The notes: generated by a model not told the origin, from the sequence alone. A DNA stretch of 64,000 nt from Comamonas composti DSM 21721 (GCF_000429845.1 NZ_KE386971.1:248198-312197), one strand, 5' to 3'; shown: positions 16,955-25,806, numbered from the stretch's first letter. Made by a program: numbers and translations.

Positions 16955-17287
16955 CTAAAGCAGGCGGGATCCTGCGGCGGTTACATCGCCTTGGGCTTGC
17001 TGCGCGACCTCCTGCGCGGCGTGGTCGTCGGTGATGGCAAGGGCCATCAACTGGTCAAGGCTCACGGCTTCTGCGCGGTCGCGGCGACACATTGGCGAGT
17101 TTCAGGCGGCGCTGCACCACCCCGAAATCCGCCGCTATGTCCTCGATGGGGCGACCTTCGGTCACCAGCGCGACAGCGGCACAAGAATCAGATTTTTGCT
17201 CGGGTCGGCGGCTTCCAACAGCACGGCAGGCGTGGCGCTGGCCGTGGCGTGGATGGCTTGGGCTTCGGTGTGGTTGATGGCGTTCAT
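16955..17287 (-). pseudogene. parB: Decayed ParB-family gene
   Basis: The start at 17287 encodes an intact ParB-like N terminus (MNAINHTEAQAIHATASATP) that reaches NLILVPLSR and then a premature stop. A second frame carries VTEGRPIEDIAADFGV and VQRRLKLANVSPR, the ParB HTH region, and a third carries AVSLDQLMALAITDDHAAQE up to the stop at 16955. Most of the nuclease-like central domain and the C terminus are missing, and the pieces are in three frames. Several deletions must have occurred. Confidence 0.85.
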
Positions 17288-17368
17288 GGTGAAAACTCCT
17301 TGCGATGATGGAATGCAGCAGCGAATGACGCGGCAAGGGTTGCTGCCTGCCCCTGCCGCGCAGGGGAA

Positions 17369-18208
17369 TCAGGCTTTCAGTTGGCGCAGGCCATCGGCCA
17401 GCAGCCACAGGGCGCGATTCAGGCGAATATCAGAATCAATGCCCTGCACGGGGCGGGTCTGCTGGCGGCGTCCGTTGGCGCTGCGCCCATGCAAACCGCC
17501 TTTGGTCAGGTTCTCTTGGGTGCGGTTGAACACGCTCCACAAGTCCGGGCGGCGGTCGTCGAATCGGCGCGGCATCAGGATTTGCGATTCGGTGATGGGT
17601 GCGGGCTTGTCCGGGTCGTCGTACTTGAGCGACAGCGCGGCGCGGGCGAATACTTCGGCCTCGCCTTCGTCCAACGTGATGGCCTGCATGGATTCGCGGG
17701 ACTCCAGCGCACGGTCAAAACCGTGCAGTACCTGATAGGCACCTTCGATCACTTGCCCAGCCACATCGCCCTTATGCGGCACGCGCACGTCGGCCACGGT
17801 GTCGCCGCAAACAAGGCCATTGCTGCAAACGAAACGGAACATGCCGGCCAGCATCTGGTAGCTGCTGGTGCCGTCGTGCGAGTTCAGCAGGATGATTTCG
17901 TTGGCTTCGCCTCGGGCGTTGATCTGGCTGGCATGACGCAGCCGGATCATGTGCTTGGTGTAGTCGCGCCGGTCTTCGTGGCGGGTGCGGGTCTGCGTTA
18001 CCATGAAGGGTTGGAACCCCTCCTTGCGCAGTTCGGTCAGCACTGTGACGGTGGGGATATAGGCGTACCGCTGGGAACGGCTTTCGTGGGGCGCTTCCGC
18101 AAAGATGGACGGGGCCACGCGGTGAATCTGGTCATCGGACAGCGGGGAGTCGCTGCGCAGTACCGGGGAACGGGAAGCAAAGCGCGAAGCAAGGGGGGAT
18201 GCGTACAT
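17369..18208 (-). CDS. DUF932 family protein
   Basis: A 279-residue protein of the DUF932 (phage/plasmid-like) family. Recognisable parts are the N terminus MYASPLASRFASRSPVLRSD, YIPTVTVLTELRKEGFQPFM, HMIRLRHASQINARGEANEI and FRFVCSNGLVCGDTVADVRV. ATG 18208 has AGGAGA seven bases upstream. The family is a standard backbone gene next to ParB in this ICE group, and its function is not established; similarity to the phage-type LGT domain is sometimes noted. It is intact although the neighbouring parB has decayed. Confidence 0.88.
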   Translation of the reverse strand: MYASPLASRFASRSPVLRSDSPLSDDQIHRVAPSIFAEAPHESRSQRYAYIPTVTVLTELRKEGFQPFMVTQTRTRHEDRRDYTKHMIRLRHASQINARGEANEIILLNSHDGTSSYQMLAGMFRFVCSNGLVCGDTVADVRVPHKGDVAGQVIEGAYQVLHGFDRALESRESMQAITLDEGEAEVFARAALSLKYDDPDKPAPITESQILMPRRFDDRRPDLWSVFNRTQENLTKGGLHGRSANGRRQQTRPVQGIDSDIRLNRALWLLADGLRQLKA

Positions 18209-19281
18209 GGTCTTTCTCCTGACGAAAAGGGTTTGCTGTTCAAACCGCACACCGGATTCCTAGATTCGGAGCCCAGCCTTTCGGCTGTTCGGTGCGGTTG
18301 GCACGAAGAACCCGGTTGGCCCTGTTGCCACCGTCTTTCCTGAGTTCATCGCCCGCGACGGTCAGGAGCCCACGGACGTGGGCCGTCAAGGAGAAAAGCG
18401 GCAGATTGGTGCGGCCCGCAGGCGCAGCCGAGGACACGGCCTGGCGCGCCTTGACGGCACGCGGCCACGGGCTACAGTCGCGGACAAGGTGATGGAGTCA
18501 GGAGAGACGGATGGACATAGCAACGGCCGTCCCTGTGTGCCGAACCGCACGCAAGCGAAGCGCGCAGGCCCGAAGCTGGAAGCCGGGCCGTAGGCGTCAG
18601 CCGAGCGGAGCGAGGGAACGATGGAAGCCCGAAGGGGGCGAGACGCCGTAGGCGGCTCGATGCGCAGCACGACAGCGCGACCGGCCATGTTTCTTGGCCG
18701 GGGGCGCCCATTCAATCAACGTTGGACGTATAGACTAGATGCCCTGGATGAAATGCTACTGGTTCGCAAGGGTTTCTGCGTCTGCCCAGCCGGGCAACGG
18801 TATCGAGCAGTGCCAAGCACAGCGCCCCGGTTGGGGGCAAGGCATCGGCACCGAGCGCTGCAGAAAAAGCGCGTCGGCCCGAAGGAAAAAGCGCTGAATG
18901 GTCGCCGCACGGTCACTGCGCTGTCATCGCCTGCAACGGCTAAAACACGCCGCGTTGAAAGATCACACATGGCTGCCAGTCTTCGATCGGCGACGGCAAA
19001 CATATCTCGTTCCAGGTGCGTTAAGCGGCGTGTGCGGTACGCCTGTTTGGGATCTGCAGCCGCTTGTCGGAGACCGGCGCGAGAAAGCCATCGTCGGAGA
19101 CATTCTGAAGATCCAGACACGAGCCTCAATCGGTCATCGCTGCATGCCCATGCGCAGGAAACAATCCAGCAGAACGGCACCAGTGTCTAAGTGCTGCAGG
19201 GAAGACAAACGTATTGTTCAAGCGGCACATGCTATTTTCCGTCCATAGCGATCTCAAGCCGGCACAGGAACCAGTCTTTCA
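18209..19281. other. 1.07-kb stretch without a supported gene
   Basis: GC-rich DNA from 18209 to about 18720 has many overlapping frames but no recognisable protein. It includes a 7-bp hairpin, CCGGCCA/TGGCCGG (18681-18701, loop 7). The rest to 19281 also has no gene I can support; frames at 18621-19190 and 18898-19248 lack motifs and ribosome sites. It may hold remnants of backbone genes or a structured leader. Confidence 0.4.
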
Positions 19282-20094
19282 TCAAGTTTCCAACAAGGTC
19301 TGGATCCAAGAGTGAGCCATATCCCTCTCTCCGCTCAACAGAAACCGCATTTCGCCGCTGAAAGCACTGTCGACATGAATAGATTTCAATATTCGCGCAG
19401 CCACCCTTTTGAACGCTGGCTCTTGTAAAGCATCAGATTGTGTCGCAATGAACAGTGCCTTTGCCTCCTCAATATCCCCTAAAAGCTTTACAGCTTCTGA
19501 ATGCCGCAGTTTGCAAGTTGGCTCGTGATGCAAATGGTATATTTCTATCGAAATATCTGCACGCTGGCGTTGCTCGGGAATATCACTCGTGGCACAAGGC
19601 TTCCCATTCTCTTTTCTGCATCCTAAAAGCCGCCAATCCCCGACTTCGCAAGGATCGACCAGAATTGGTCGCTCGCCAGTGACAGCCCCTGGCTCATAAA
19701 CTCGGCGCGCCTCGTCTAACAGTGGGAACCTATCAGCCTTTCCACCGGCAGTGTCACCCTCGATATCTTTCCGGCGAGAATTGCAGAACGTGCAGGCATA
19801 CCGAAAATTCGACTGTTCAAAAGCGAGCCAGCGATAACCTCTATGCTCATTCTCTGCGTCTCTTACGCGGCCTTTCGGTCGAAAATGATCAACGGCGTTA
19901 TCCGAGCGAGGAACTGAAACCTCGCAATACCAGCACTTGTCATTAAAAAGATTCGCCAATCCGTCTTTCAGCTCTCTCCAGATCCGGGCATAATCATCTG
20001 GATTCGCACCATTCTCGACTGCAATTTTTGCCGCAGCCGCACGCTCCAGCCAACCATCAGGCAAACGCAATCGCGTCGAGTCAATGTACCTCAC
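19282..20094 (-). CDS. ptuB: HNH nuclease, Septu PtuB-like
   Basis: A 270-residue zinc-finger HNH nuclease. It shows CWYC (Cys54, Cys57), then DHFRPK (Asp69, His70) and YACTFCN (Cys101, Cys104, Asn105), the metal-binding and catalytic layout of PtuB-type enzymes. PtuB is the nuclease of Septu anti-phage systems and acts with the PtuA ATPase. Its GTG start overlaps the ATPase stop (GTGA), so the two are coupled. It is the last gene of the hsdM-hsdS-ATPase-HNH unit, placed where a restriction subunit would be expected. The family assignment rests on motifs and the ATPase neighbour. Confidence 0.82.
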   Translation of the reverse strand: MRYIDSTRLRLPDGWLERAAAAKIAVENGANPDDYARIWRELKDGLANLFNDKCWYCEVSVPRSDNAVDHFRPKGRVRDAENEHRGYRWLAFEQSNFRYACTFCNSRRKDIEGDTAGGKADRFPLLDEARRVYEPGAVTGERPILVDPCEVGDWRLLGCRKENGKPCATSDIPEQRQRADISIEIYHLHHEPTCKLRHSEAVKLLGDIEEAKALFIATQSDALQEPAFKRVAARILKSIHVDSAFSGEMRFLLSGERDMAHSWIQTLLET

Positions 20095-21812
20095 TGATCG
20101 GGCTCCTGCTTATCGCGCTGCTCGGCAAGTAGTTCCCGAATGAGTCGCTGCCCCAACTCCTCCCGCTCTTCGGACTCCATTGCTATTGACCGCTTAGCTA
20201 ACTGCTCCGGATCGTCCGACTCAAACTTAGCGCGCAGTGCAGCGCTTCTCAAGCGTAGGTAGCGGGAATACTCTTCATCGGGATGGAAAAATCGAAACCC
20301 AAGTCGTTCCAATTTAGAGTTAATTTCAGATAGGGCTGCGAGCTCTTCAGGTGTCAAGTGCTCTTTACCTGCGTATGCCCTTTGCCGCTCTAGGAGCAAA
20401 TGCGTCGGCTGATCAAGCGTTGAGGCGATACCAAACATATCGCTTGTTACAATTGCAGCGTAGCCCAGGCCGCGCGGGTCAAGTTCCGGGTGCACGGCGA
20501 CAATGCGCGTCGATTCTGCATCCTTTGATAACTGCAGAATTTGAACCTGCTCCCGCACAAGCTCTGCAATTGCCAGTGGATTATGAGTGGTTAACAGTAT
20601 ATGGCTATTTTCCCGATCATCATTACTTTGACCAGCAAAGGTTCGTAGATAGTTGAAATAGTCGACGGCCCAACGTGGATTTAAGTGCGTATCGGGCTCA
20701 TCCAGCAAGAAAAGACTTTCACTTTCAGCCGTAAATCTAAGCAGGCCTAAAACCGTCAATAGCTGTTGTTCGCCTTCGCTAAGTTCACGAAAGGTAACTG
20801 TCCCGTCATTCTTTTGGAGGCGCACCCGAATGCGTACTTCATCAATTAGCTGGGAAACGTGGGTGCTTTCCATGTCACGAAAAAATTCAGCCGGACGCTG
20901 CTCACCCACCAGTTTGCGGAGCGAGGCGATGTCTTTAACGTATAAATATTTGAATTGAAGTACCTTGTCGCTCCAAAGGGAAACGCGCTCACGACGGCTG
21001 AGCTCGACTGGGGCCAATGCAATATTGTAGAGGCGGTCCAGAAAAGAGGCGACGACTCCCTTAGCACGCCAAAAGCGAGGGTCTCCTTCTTTAGATGTCC
21101 AAGGGGGCTCTCGCAGTACAAATAAAACCGACTCGATCCCTTCATCTGGATCAATACCCAAGTGTTCGGCCAAAAAATTCCTTACATCATCGGACTGCTG
21201 AATAAGGAATGCCAGCAGGACAAACTGGCTATGTACTGGCATGGCATAAAACAGTCTTTTTAATCCAGGATCCTCCCCCCGCCTTAATTTTTTATCAAAA
21301 TCCTCCAAGTATGGACGGAATACTTGATAGAGCCGGTCACTTTCACCTGAATAATAGGCAAATACATATCGCGGCAAATACCCGAATTTAGGATCGAAGA
21401 AACTCTTCAGCGGAATTCTTTTTCCTCGTAGGGCGGAGGTTTTCGAACTTATCTCGAGAGAGGCGTCGAATAACTCATCGCTTTTAGCCTCTGCGTCTGT
21501 TGCGACATGAATAATAAGTAAATCACGCGGCCGATCCGGGTCAGCATCAATATTGACGTGCAACGCAGTCGAACCAGAAGAAATCCTGTATTCAAGATTG
21601 AATGCAAATGCAGGTTTTCGCGCCCCTTGAATGAAGTCCCGGAAGATGGTAGCAAGCGCCTCAAGTACATTTGACTTTCCCGTGCCATTCCATCCAATTA
21701 CGACCGTAATCCAATGCTGCTGATCAAAGTCGATTGAGACATTTTTTAGATTTTTGAATTGATGCGTAGGGCTGCTTTTCGGGCTACCTATGGTGATCCT
21801 ATCTAGGCGCAT
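20091..21812 (-). CDS. ptuA: AAA/ABC-type ATPase, Septu PtuA-like
   Basis: A 573-residue SMC-like/ABC-type ATPase. Walker A is GWNGTGKSN (residues 40-48), the ABC signature is ELSEGEQQ (343-350) and Walker B is LFLLDEPDTHLNP (367-379), followed by the HLLTTHNP-like switch region (SHILLTTHNP). This layout, with an HNH partner immediately downstream, is that of PtuA. It starts 2 bases after hsdS, so it is in the same operon as the methylase. RloA/OLD-like ATPases are the main alternative class. The ATPase probably assembles with and licenses the nuclease. Confidence 0.82.
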   Translation of the reverse strand: MRLDRITIGSPKSSPTHQFKNLKNVSIDFDQQHWITVVIGWNGTGKSNVLEALATIFRDFIQGARKPAFAFNLEYRISSGSTALHVNIDADPDRPRDLLIIHVATDAEAKSDELFDASLEISSKTSALRGKRIPLKSFFDPKFGYLPRYVFAYYSGESDRLYQVFRPYLEDFDKKLRRGEDPGLKRLFYAMPVHSQFVLLAFLIQQSDDVRNFLAEHLGIDPDEGIESVLFVLREPPWTSKEGDPRFWRAKGVVASFLDRLYNIALAPVELSRRERVSLWSDKVLQFKYLYVKDIASLRKLVGEQRPAEFFRDMESTHVSQLIDEVRIRVRLQKNDGTVTFRELSEGEQQLLTVLGLLRFTAESESLFLLDEPDTHLNPRWAVDYFNYLRTFAGQSNDDRENSHILLTTHNPLAIAELVREQVQILQLSKDAESTRIVAVHPELDPRGLGYAAIVTSDMFGIASTLDQPTHLLLERQRAYAGKEHLTPEELAALSEINSKLERLGFRFFHPDEEYSRYLRLRSAALRAKFESDDPEQLAKRSIAMESEEREELGQRLIRELLAEQRDKQEPDQ

Positions 21813-21814
21813 AC

Positions 21815-23443
21815 TTACACCGCCTTCAAACGGATGCGGTCGTAAATTTTACGTCCCTGATCGTCATTGACGGCCTCCGTCTCCAGCTTTCCGGCCAAAT
21901 CCAAATCTCGCAATTCCGAATACAATCGCTCAATCTCTTCGGTAGACGCTCCGTCGCCGATTCCACAGCGCTGAAATACGTCTTGCGCAGAAAGCCAATT
22001 CTTCGCCTCTGTTAAAACCTGCTCAAGTGTTCTTTCTATCGCCATGAGTTTCTCCCGTGTCTGCCCCTGGTAGATCTGCTTTCGACTTTGAATTTTTCTG
22101 GGTTGTGCCACAAATTCTGCTTTGACACGCTCTAGCAAAGCCGACGCTGGTTCGTCACCTGCGTTTTGAGGAATCAGTTGTCCTTCAAAAGCTTTGGAGA
22201 GGAGTGCAGTGTCGAGCTTTTCCAGCAACTGAGAAGCACCACCGTGACTGGCAGCGACCCGATCTAACCACATAAAAGTGCGTTCTATCCGACGAACAAT
22301 CTCTACCGCTTCCTCAAAAGGAGGAACCGGCAGTGGCAGAGCCGCCACCTTTCTTTTACTGATCGAAGCTAAATTTGTCGTCTGAGTACCTTCATCAAAA
22401 AAATATTGTTGACCACGCTCGTTAGAAAAATGAGAGACAAATTCTGGCGGCAAGGTCGCCGGTTTCATACGGATACGGAAAACGTGATTTTGGTGAATAC
22501 ATTCGTCAACTTCACCATTCCAGACCCACCCCCGCCCCAACTTATCACGATCGCCCCCTTCGTTCATGAGCACGTCACCCTGTGCTAATAAAAGACGGGC
22601 TTTCTCTTCCGGGGTGACGAAAATCGTCTTGATCTCGTCAAGATTCAACCATCCCCTTTGAACATTGGCCACACGAAGATACGACACCTCAACTAGTTCT
22701 TCCTGTCCGCTTCTACGTTTCCCAACTTGGATTCCGCTTTGAATTTCACTGATATCGCCCAATCTTTGTATCGTCCACCCTTCGGGAAGACCAGAAGTAG
22801 CATCAGAATTACTGCCGCGAAGATCGGCTGTCAATTTTCCCGAGAAAGCTAATTCAAGCACTGCGGACTTATATGCCGCTAGTAGAGAAGGAATCTTCTT
22901 TAATTCGCTACGAGCACGCGCACTACGGGAAATCAAATTATCTATCTTAGCGACGATACGCTCTTGTTCTTGGAGAGGGGGCAGCAATAAGGGGTGGCTC
23001 CTTAAATAATCTGCCGGAACTCTTTGCTGACCAACTGCGCCAGACATTACTTTTCGCGCGTTATCCCGAAAGCTCTGTTGGCGGATGAAATACCAAAGAA
23101 ATTTCGGAAGAACCGCCCCTTTGCTTCGAAAGACGTGAAATTCCGTAGAGCCGAAACCTATCCCATTAGTAAGATTGGCAGCAACGGCAGCCTTTCCATT
23201 CTCCATGGAAGGCGTAATCTTCGCGAAGATCACATCATTTTCGACAAACTGAGTGAACCCCTTATTAACTTGTCTAAGGGGGCGCCCCATCGGAGTGGCG
23301 ATCGTCCCAGTTATTTCGCTAACAGCCGCCATAGGAACAAATGTTACGAACTCATCTGGCGAAAGATCGACTGATTTGCGTGGGTTAACTTCCGCCACAT
23401 CTGCAATATTAACGCTCACCCATCCCTGAGGAAGCTTACTCAT
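21815..23443 (-). CDS. hsdS: Type I restriction-modification specificity subunit HsdS
   Basis: A 542-residue DNA-recognition subunit with two target-recognition domains. Each is followed by a conserved helical region: LPPLQEQERIVAKIDNLISR at about residue 160, and PVPPFEEAVEIVRRIERTF near 375. An extra C-terminal part after about residue 445 (TREKLMAIERTLEQVLTEAK, then EEIERLYSELRDLDLAGKLE) makes it longer than compact HsdS proteins and looks like a helical/winged domain. ATG 23443 has AGGAGG seven bases upstream, which decides the start. It works with HsdM to methylate a bipartite site. Confidence 0.92.
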   Translation of the reverse strand: MSKLPQGWVSVNIADVAEVNPRKSVDLSPDEFVTFVPMAAVSEITGTIATPMGRPLRQVNKGFTQFVENDVIFAKITPSMENGKAAVAANLTNGIGFGSTEFHVFRSKGAVLPKFLWYFIRQQSFRDNARKVMSGAVGQQRVPADYLRSHPLLLPPLQEQERIVAKIDNLISRSARARSELKKIPSLLAAYKSAVLELAFSGKLTADLRGSNSDATSGLPEGWTIQRLGDISEIQSGIQVGKRRSGQEELVEVSYLRVANVQRGWLNLDEIKTIFVTPEEKARLLLAQGDVLMNEGGDRDKLGRGWVWNGEVDECIHQNHVFRIRMKPATLPPEFVSHFSNERGQQYFFDEGTQTTNLASISKRKVAALPLPVPPFEEAVEIVRRIERTFMWLDRVAASHGGASQLLEKLDTALLSKAFEGQLIPQNAGDEPASALLERVKAEFVAQPRKIQSRKQIYQGQTREKLMAIERTLEQVLTEAKNWLSAQDVFQRCGIGDGASTEEIERLYSELRDLDLAGKLETEAVNDDQGRKIYDRIRLKAV

Positions 23444-23540
23444 ATGTGGCCTCCTCGAAAACTGCATTCACCTCCAGCCCGCGGCCGTCTAAATAGGCAA
23501 TTCCCTGAGTCACTGCCGAAACCAAGTTCGCGGCGATCAT
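23436..23540 (-). CDS. 34-codon ORF bridging hsdM and hsdS
   Basis: A small ORF whose ATG overlaps the hsdM stop (ATGA, 23540-23537) and whose TAA lies 8 bases inside hsdS. It therefore fills the whole 93-base gap in one frame. The peptide starts MIAANLVSAVTQGIAYLDGR and ends acidic (VFEEATYE). It contains an internal GGAGG that could serve hsdS translation. No family is recognised. It may be a true small subunit or simply a translational bridge between the two coupled genes. Confidence 0.5.
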   Translation of the reverse strand: MIAANLVSAVTQGIAYLDGRGLEVNAVFEEATYE

Positions 23541-24952
23541 TTGTCAGTCTCCGAGCTCTCAGCCAACTCGTCGGCAACCGCCTCTATCTCGCTCAGCGCG
23601 GCGCGTAGATGAAGTAGAATTGCCGCAGAAATGTCATCTGGTTCTGTAAGTCCATCTTCAGGATCTGCCTCCGTTTCAGAAAGCCATGAGATATTCAAAT
23701 TATCGAATTTCTCGGCAATTTCTTCTCGACTAAAGCAGCGCCAGCGCCCCCCTTTACCTTGATCTTTACGTAATTTCATTGCCTCAAGATCAACGCCATA
23801 TACGGCCTCGAATGGGGAGAAGTCCGCAGCCTGCAGGGGTCTTTTCTTTCCATATCTTGGGGCGTCATGGCGCATATCGTAAATCCATACGGCCCGAGTA
23901 TTCCCAGTATTCTTTCGGCCACGGGTAAAGAAAAGAACATTCGTCTTCACGCCTGGACTATAGAATATCCCGGATGGCAATCTCAAAATCGTATGAAGAT
24001 CGCAACGATTCATCAGATCTTGTCGAATTTTTCTTCCCACTCCGTCTTCGAATAAAGCGTTATCAGGGAGTACAACTGCTGCGCGACCACCTGGCTTAAG
24101 CCCTAAATATATATGCTGGAGAAAAGCGAGCTGCTTGTTGGTCGTGGCGTAAGCGATATCATCTCGTTGCTTTCTAGCGCTCCCAGCCTTTGATCCAAAA
24201 GGCGGATTTGCAAGAATGACGTCTGCGGGGGAAAGATCTTCTGCATCTTTTGTTAGTGCATCACCAAGAATCAGATGAGACTCAAGTCGATGGAGGAACG
24301 CATTCATGAGGCAGATGCGATACGTCCCTTTCTCAATTTCCACACCCTCATATCGTGGAGGATTACTCTTGTACTTCTTCTCACTCACTTGAGAACGCAC
24401 ATAGTGATCTGCTGAGATCAAGAAACCTCCGGTGCCGGTGGCCGGATCCTGTATCACTTCCCCCAATCGTGGCTGGAGTAGCTTAATCATACAATCCACC
24501 AGGGGGCGCGGCGTAAAATACTGACCCGCACCGGATCGTGCATCCTGAGAGTTCTTCGCAAGCAGCCCTTCGTAAATACCCCCCATGCCATCAAATGTTA
24601 TTGAATGCCAGTCAAGCTTTGCGATTCCATCAATAACCGCCTTGAGGTTTTCTGAATGCGAGAATACGGTTGTCGGGAAGGCATAAATTTTGCGCACTGC
24701 TTCGCTTGAAGCATGCGCGCCTAGGTATGTAAGCATTTCCCGATAAAAATCTAGAAGATTATCACCCTTATAAGCGACAAGATCGCTCCATCGTCTCCCA
24801 TCTGGAATGAGATTCTCCGTCTTATTTTCCTCTGCAATTTTAAGAAAAAGAAGATAAGTCAGTTCCGAAATGTATTCGTGGTAGCTAACACCATCACCTC
24901 GAAGGACATGACAAAGGTCCCATATTTTTTGTACGATACTTTCAGAATTCAT
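23537..24952 (-). CDS. hsdM: Type I restriction-modification methyltransferase HsdM
   Basis: A 471-residue N6-adenine methyltransferase. The AdoMet motif is DPATGTGGF (residues 169-177), the catalytic motif NPPF (249-252), and the N-terminal helical HsdM domain precedes them (about 1-130). FTPRPLVDCM before motif I is typical. With HsdS it would mark self DNA. It heads the low-GC operon hsdM-sORF-hsdS-ptuA-ptuB. No hsdR is found on either side: 143 bases upstream is higA, and downstream of ptuB is noncoding DNA then DUF932. The ribosome site is weak. Confidence 0.93.
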   Translation of the reverse strand: MNSESIVQKIWDLCHVLRGDGVSYHEYISELTYLLFLKIAEENKTENLIPDGRRWSDLVAYKGDNLLDFYREMLTYLGAHASSEAVRKIYAFPTTVFSHSENLKAVIDGIAKLDWHSITFDGMGGIYEGLLAKNSQDARSGAGQYFTPRPLVDCMIKLLQPRLGEVIQDPATGTGGFLISADHYVRSQVSEKKYKSNPPRYEGVEIEKGTYRICLMNAFLHRLESHLILGDALTKDAEDLSPADVILANPPFGSKAGSARKQRDDIAYATTNKQLAFLQHIYLGLKPGGRAAVVLPDNALFEDGVGRKIRQDLMNRCDLHTILRLPSGIFYSPGVKTNVLFFTRGRKNTGNTRAVWIYDMRHDAPRYGKKRPLQAADFSPFEAVYGVDLEAMKLRKDQGKGGRWRCFSREEIAEKFDNLNISWLSETEADPEDGLTEPDDISAAILLHLRAALSEIEAVADELAESSETDK

Positions 24953-25095
24953 AAATCCGACCTGGTAACTTTATGGCTTAAGACAGCCTGAATATATTTG
25001 AAAATTTGCTCTTGGCCGTCTTGCTTCCCCTGCCGACGCCATTGCTGCTCGATCAAGTTAACTTGTAGCCAACCCACCTCAAAATTGACTAGCCA

Positions 25096-25398
25096 TCAGA
25101 TGATGGCCTGCAAGCCCTTGTCTGCAATTAAGTTGAGCAGCTTGAGCGCCGGGCCGGCCGGGCGAGTCTCGCCTTGCTCCCACTTGCGCACGGTCGATGC
25201 CGTGGTATGCAGGTGCAGCGCGAACACCGGCTGACTGAACTTCAAGCCTTCGCGCAGGCGCTTAATGTCGGCCGCGTCGAACTCCCGCACCGGCGGCGGG
25301 CAAATCGCGTCAAACTCGCGCATCGTCACCTTGCCGATGGCTCCTGCCTCGTGGAGCGCCGCCAGGTCGCCGCGCAGCGATTCAATGATCTTGCTCAC
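25096..25398 (-). CDS. higA: HigA-like XRE antitoxin
   Basis: A 100-residue antitoxin with a C-terminal XRE HTH (DIKRLREGLKFSQPVFALHL, then TTASTVRKWEQGETRPAGPA). The start is GTG 25398 with GGAGGT five bases upstream, overlapping the toxin gene by 17 bases. The toxin-first, antitoxin-second order is the HigBA arrangement. It should neutralise the toxin and repress the operon by binding the palindrome in the promoter. In an ICE it probably stabilises the element. Confidence 0.85.
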   Translation of the reverse strand: MSKIIESLRGDLAALHEAGAIGKVTMREFDAICPPPVREFDAADIKRLREGLKFSQPVFALHLHTTASTVRKWEQGETRPAGPALKLLNLIADKGLQAII

Positions 25399-25765
25399 AA
25401 TGCACCTCCATTAACACGCCAACCTGCAATGCTTTCGACAGGGCTTCCGCAGTCAGTTCCAGAAACACCTTGCCGGCGAATTGCAGCGCCTTCTTCTCAT
25501 CCTGCGTGACGTTCGCCTTGTCGCTCTTGGGGAACCCATGTAGGAACACATAGCGGCTGCCAATCCTGGCCGACAGCAGCGTGCGGTAGCCGCCGCTCTT
25601 CCCACCACCGGGACGGGCCACCCGCTTCTTGTAGAGGAAGCCGCCCAAGTCCGCATCAATCAGACCGCTTTCCATCTCCTGAACCGCCTTGCACAATGCA
25701 GCATCGGGCAGCTTCTCGCCCGCCTGCCACCGTGCAAAGTCCTTGCGCTTGAGGATGCTCTTCAC
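25382..25765 (-). CDS. higB: RelE/HigB-type toxin
   Basis: A 127-residue toxin of the RelE/HigB superfamily. It contains FARWQAGEKLPDAALCKAVQ, GLIDADLGGFLYKKRVARPG and GGYRTLLSARIGSRYVFLHG, the conserved core of this ribosome-dependent or free RNase class. I choose GTG 25765, which has GGAGG five bases upstream and fits the family N terminus; the open frame to 25927 encodes unrelated sequence. It is followed by its antitoxin. The mRNA-cleaving activity is inferred from the family. Confidence 0.83.
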   Translation of the reverse strand: MKSILKRKDFARWQAGEKLPDAALCKAVQEMESGLIDADLGGFLYKKRVARPGGGKSGGYRTLLSARIGSRYVFLHGFPKSDKANVTQDEKKALQFAGKVFLELTAEALSKALQVGVLMEVHCEQDH

Positions 25766-25777
25766 ATCGACCTCCAA

Positions 25778-25806
25778 ACTATACCCGTAACGGGCATATC
25801 TTTCAA
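25778..25806 (-). promoter_or_regulatory. higBA promoter with palindromic operator
   Basis: On the minus strand TTGAAA (25806-25801) and TATAGT (25783-25778) are 17 bp apart. A near-perfect palindrome, ATACCCGTAACGGGCAT (25781-25797), fills the spacer and touches the -10. The start codon is only 12 bases beyond the -10, so the leader would be very short. Confidence 0.65.

Noticed and set aside
18621-19190. 189-codon plus-strand frame downstream of the DUF932 leader
   Set aside because: Arg/Ala-rich composition, no ribosome site, no domain; probably noncoding.
19282-24952. Reading this locus as an ordinary type I restriction-modification system
   Set aside because: No frame long enough for HsdR (about 3 kb with DEAD-box motifs) exists here or nearby; the two downstream genes are a PtuA-like ATPase and an HNH nuclease.
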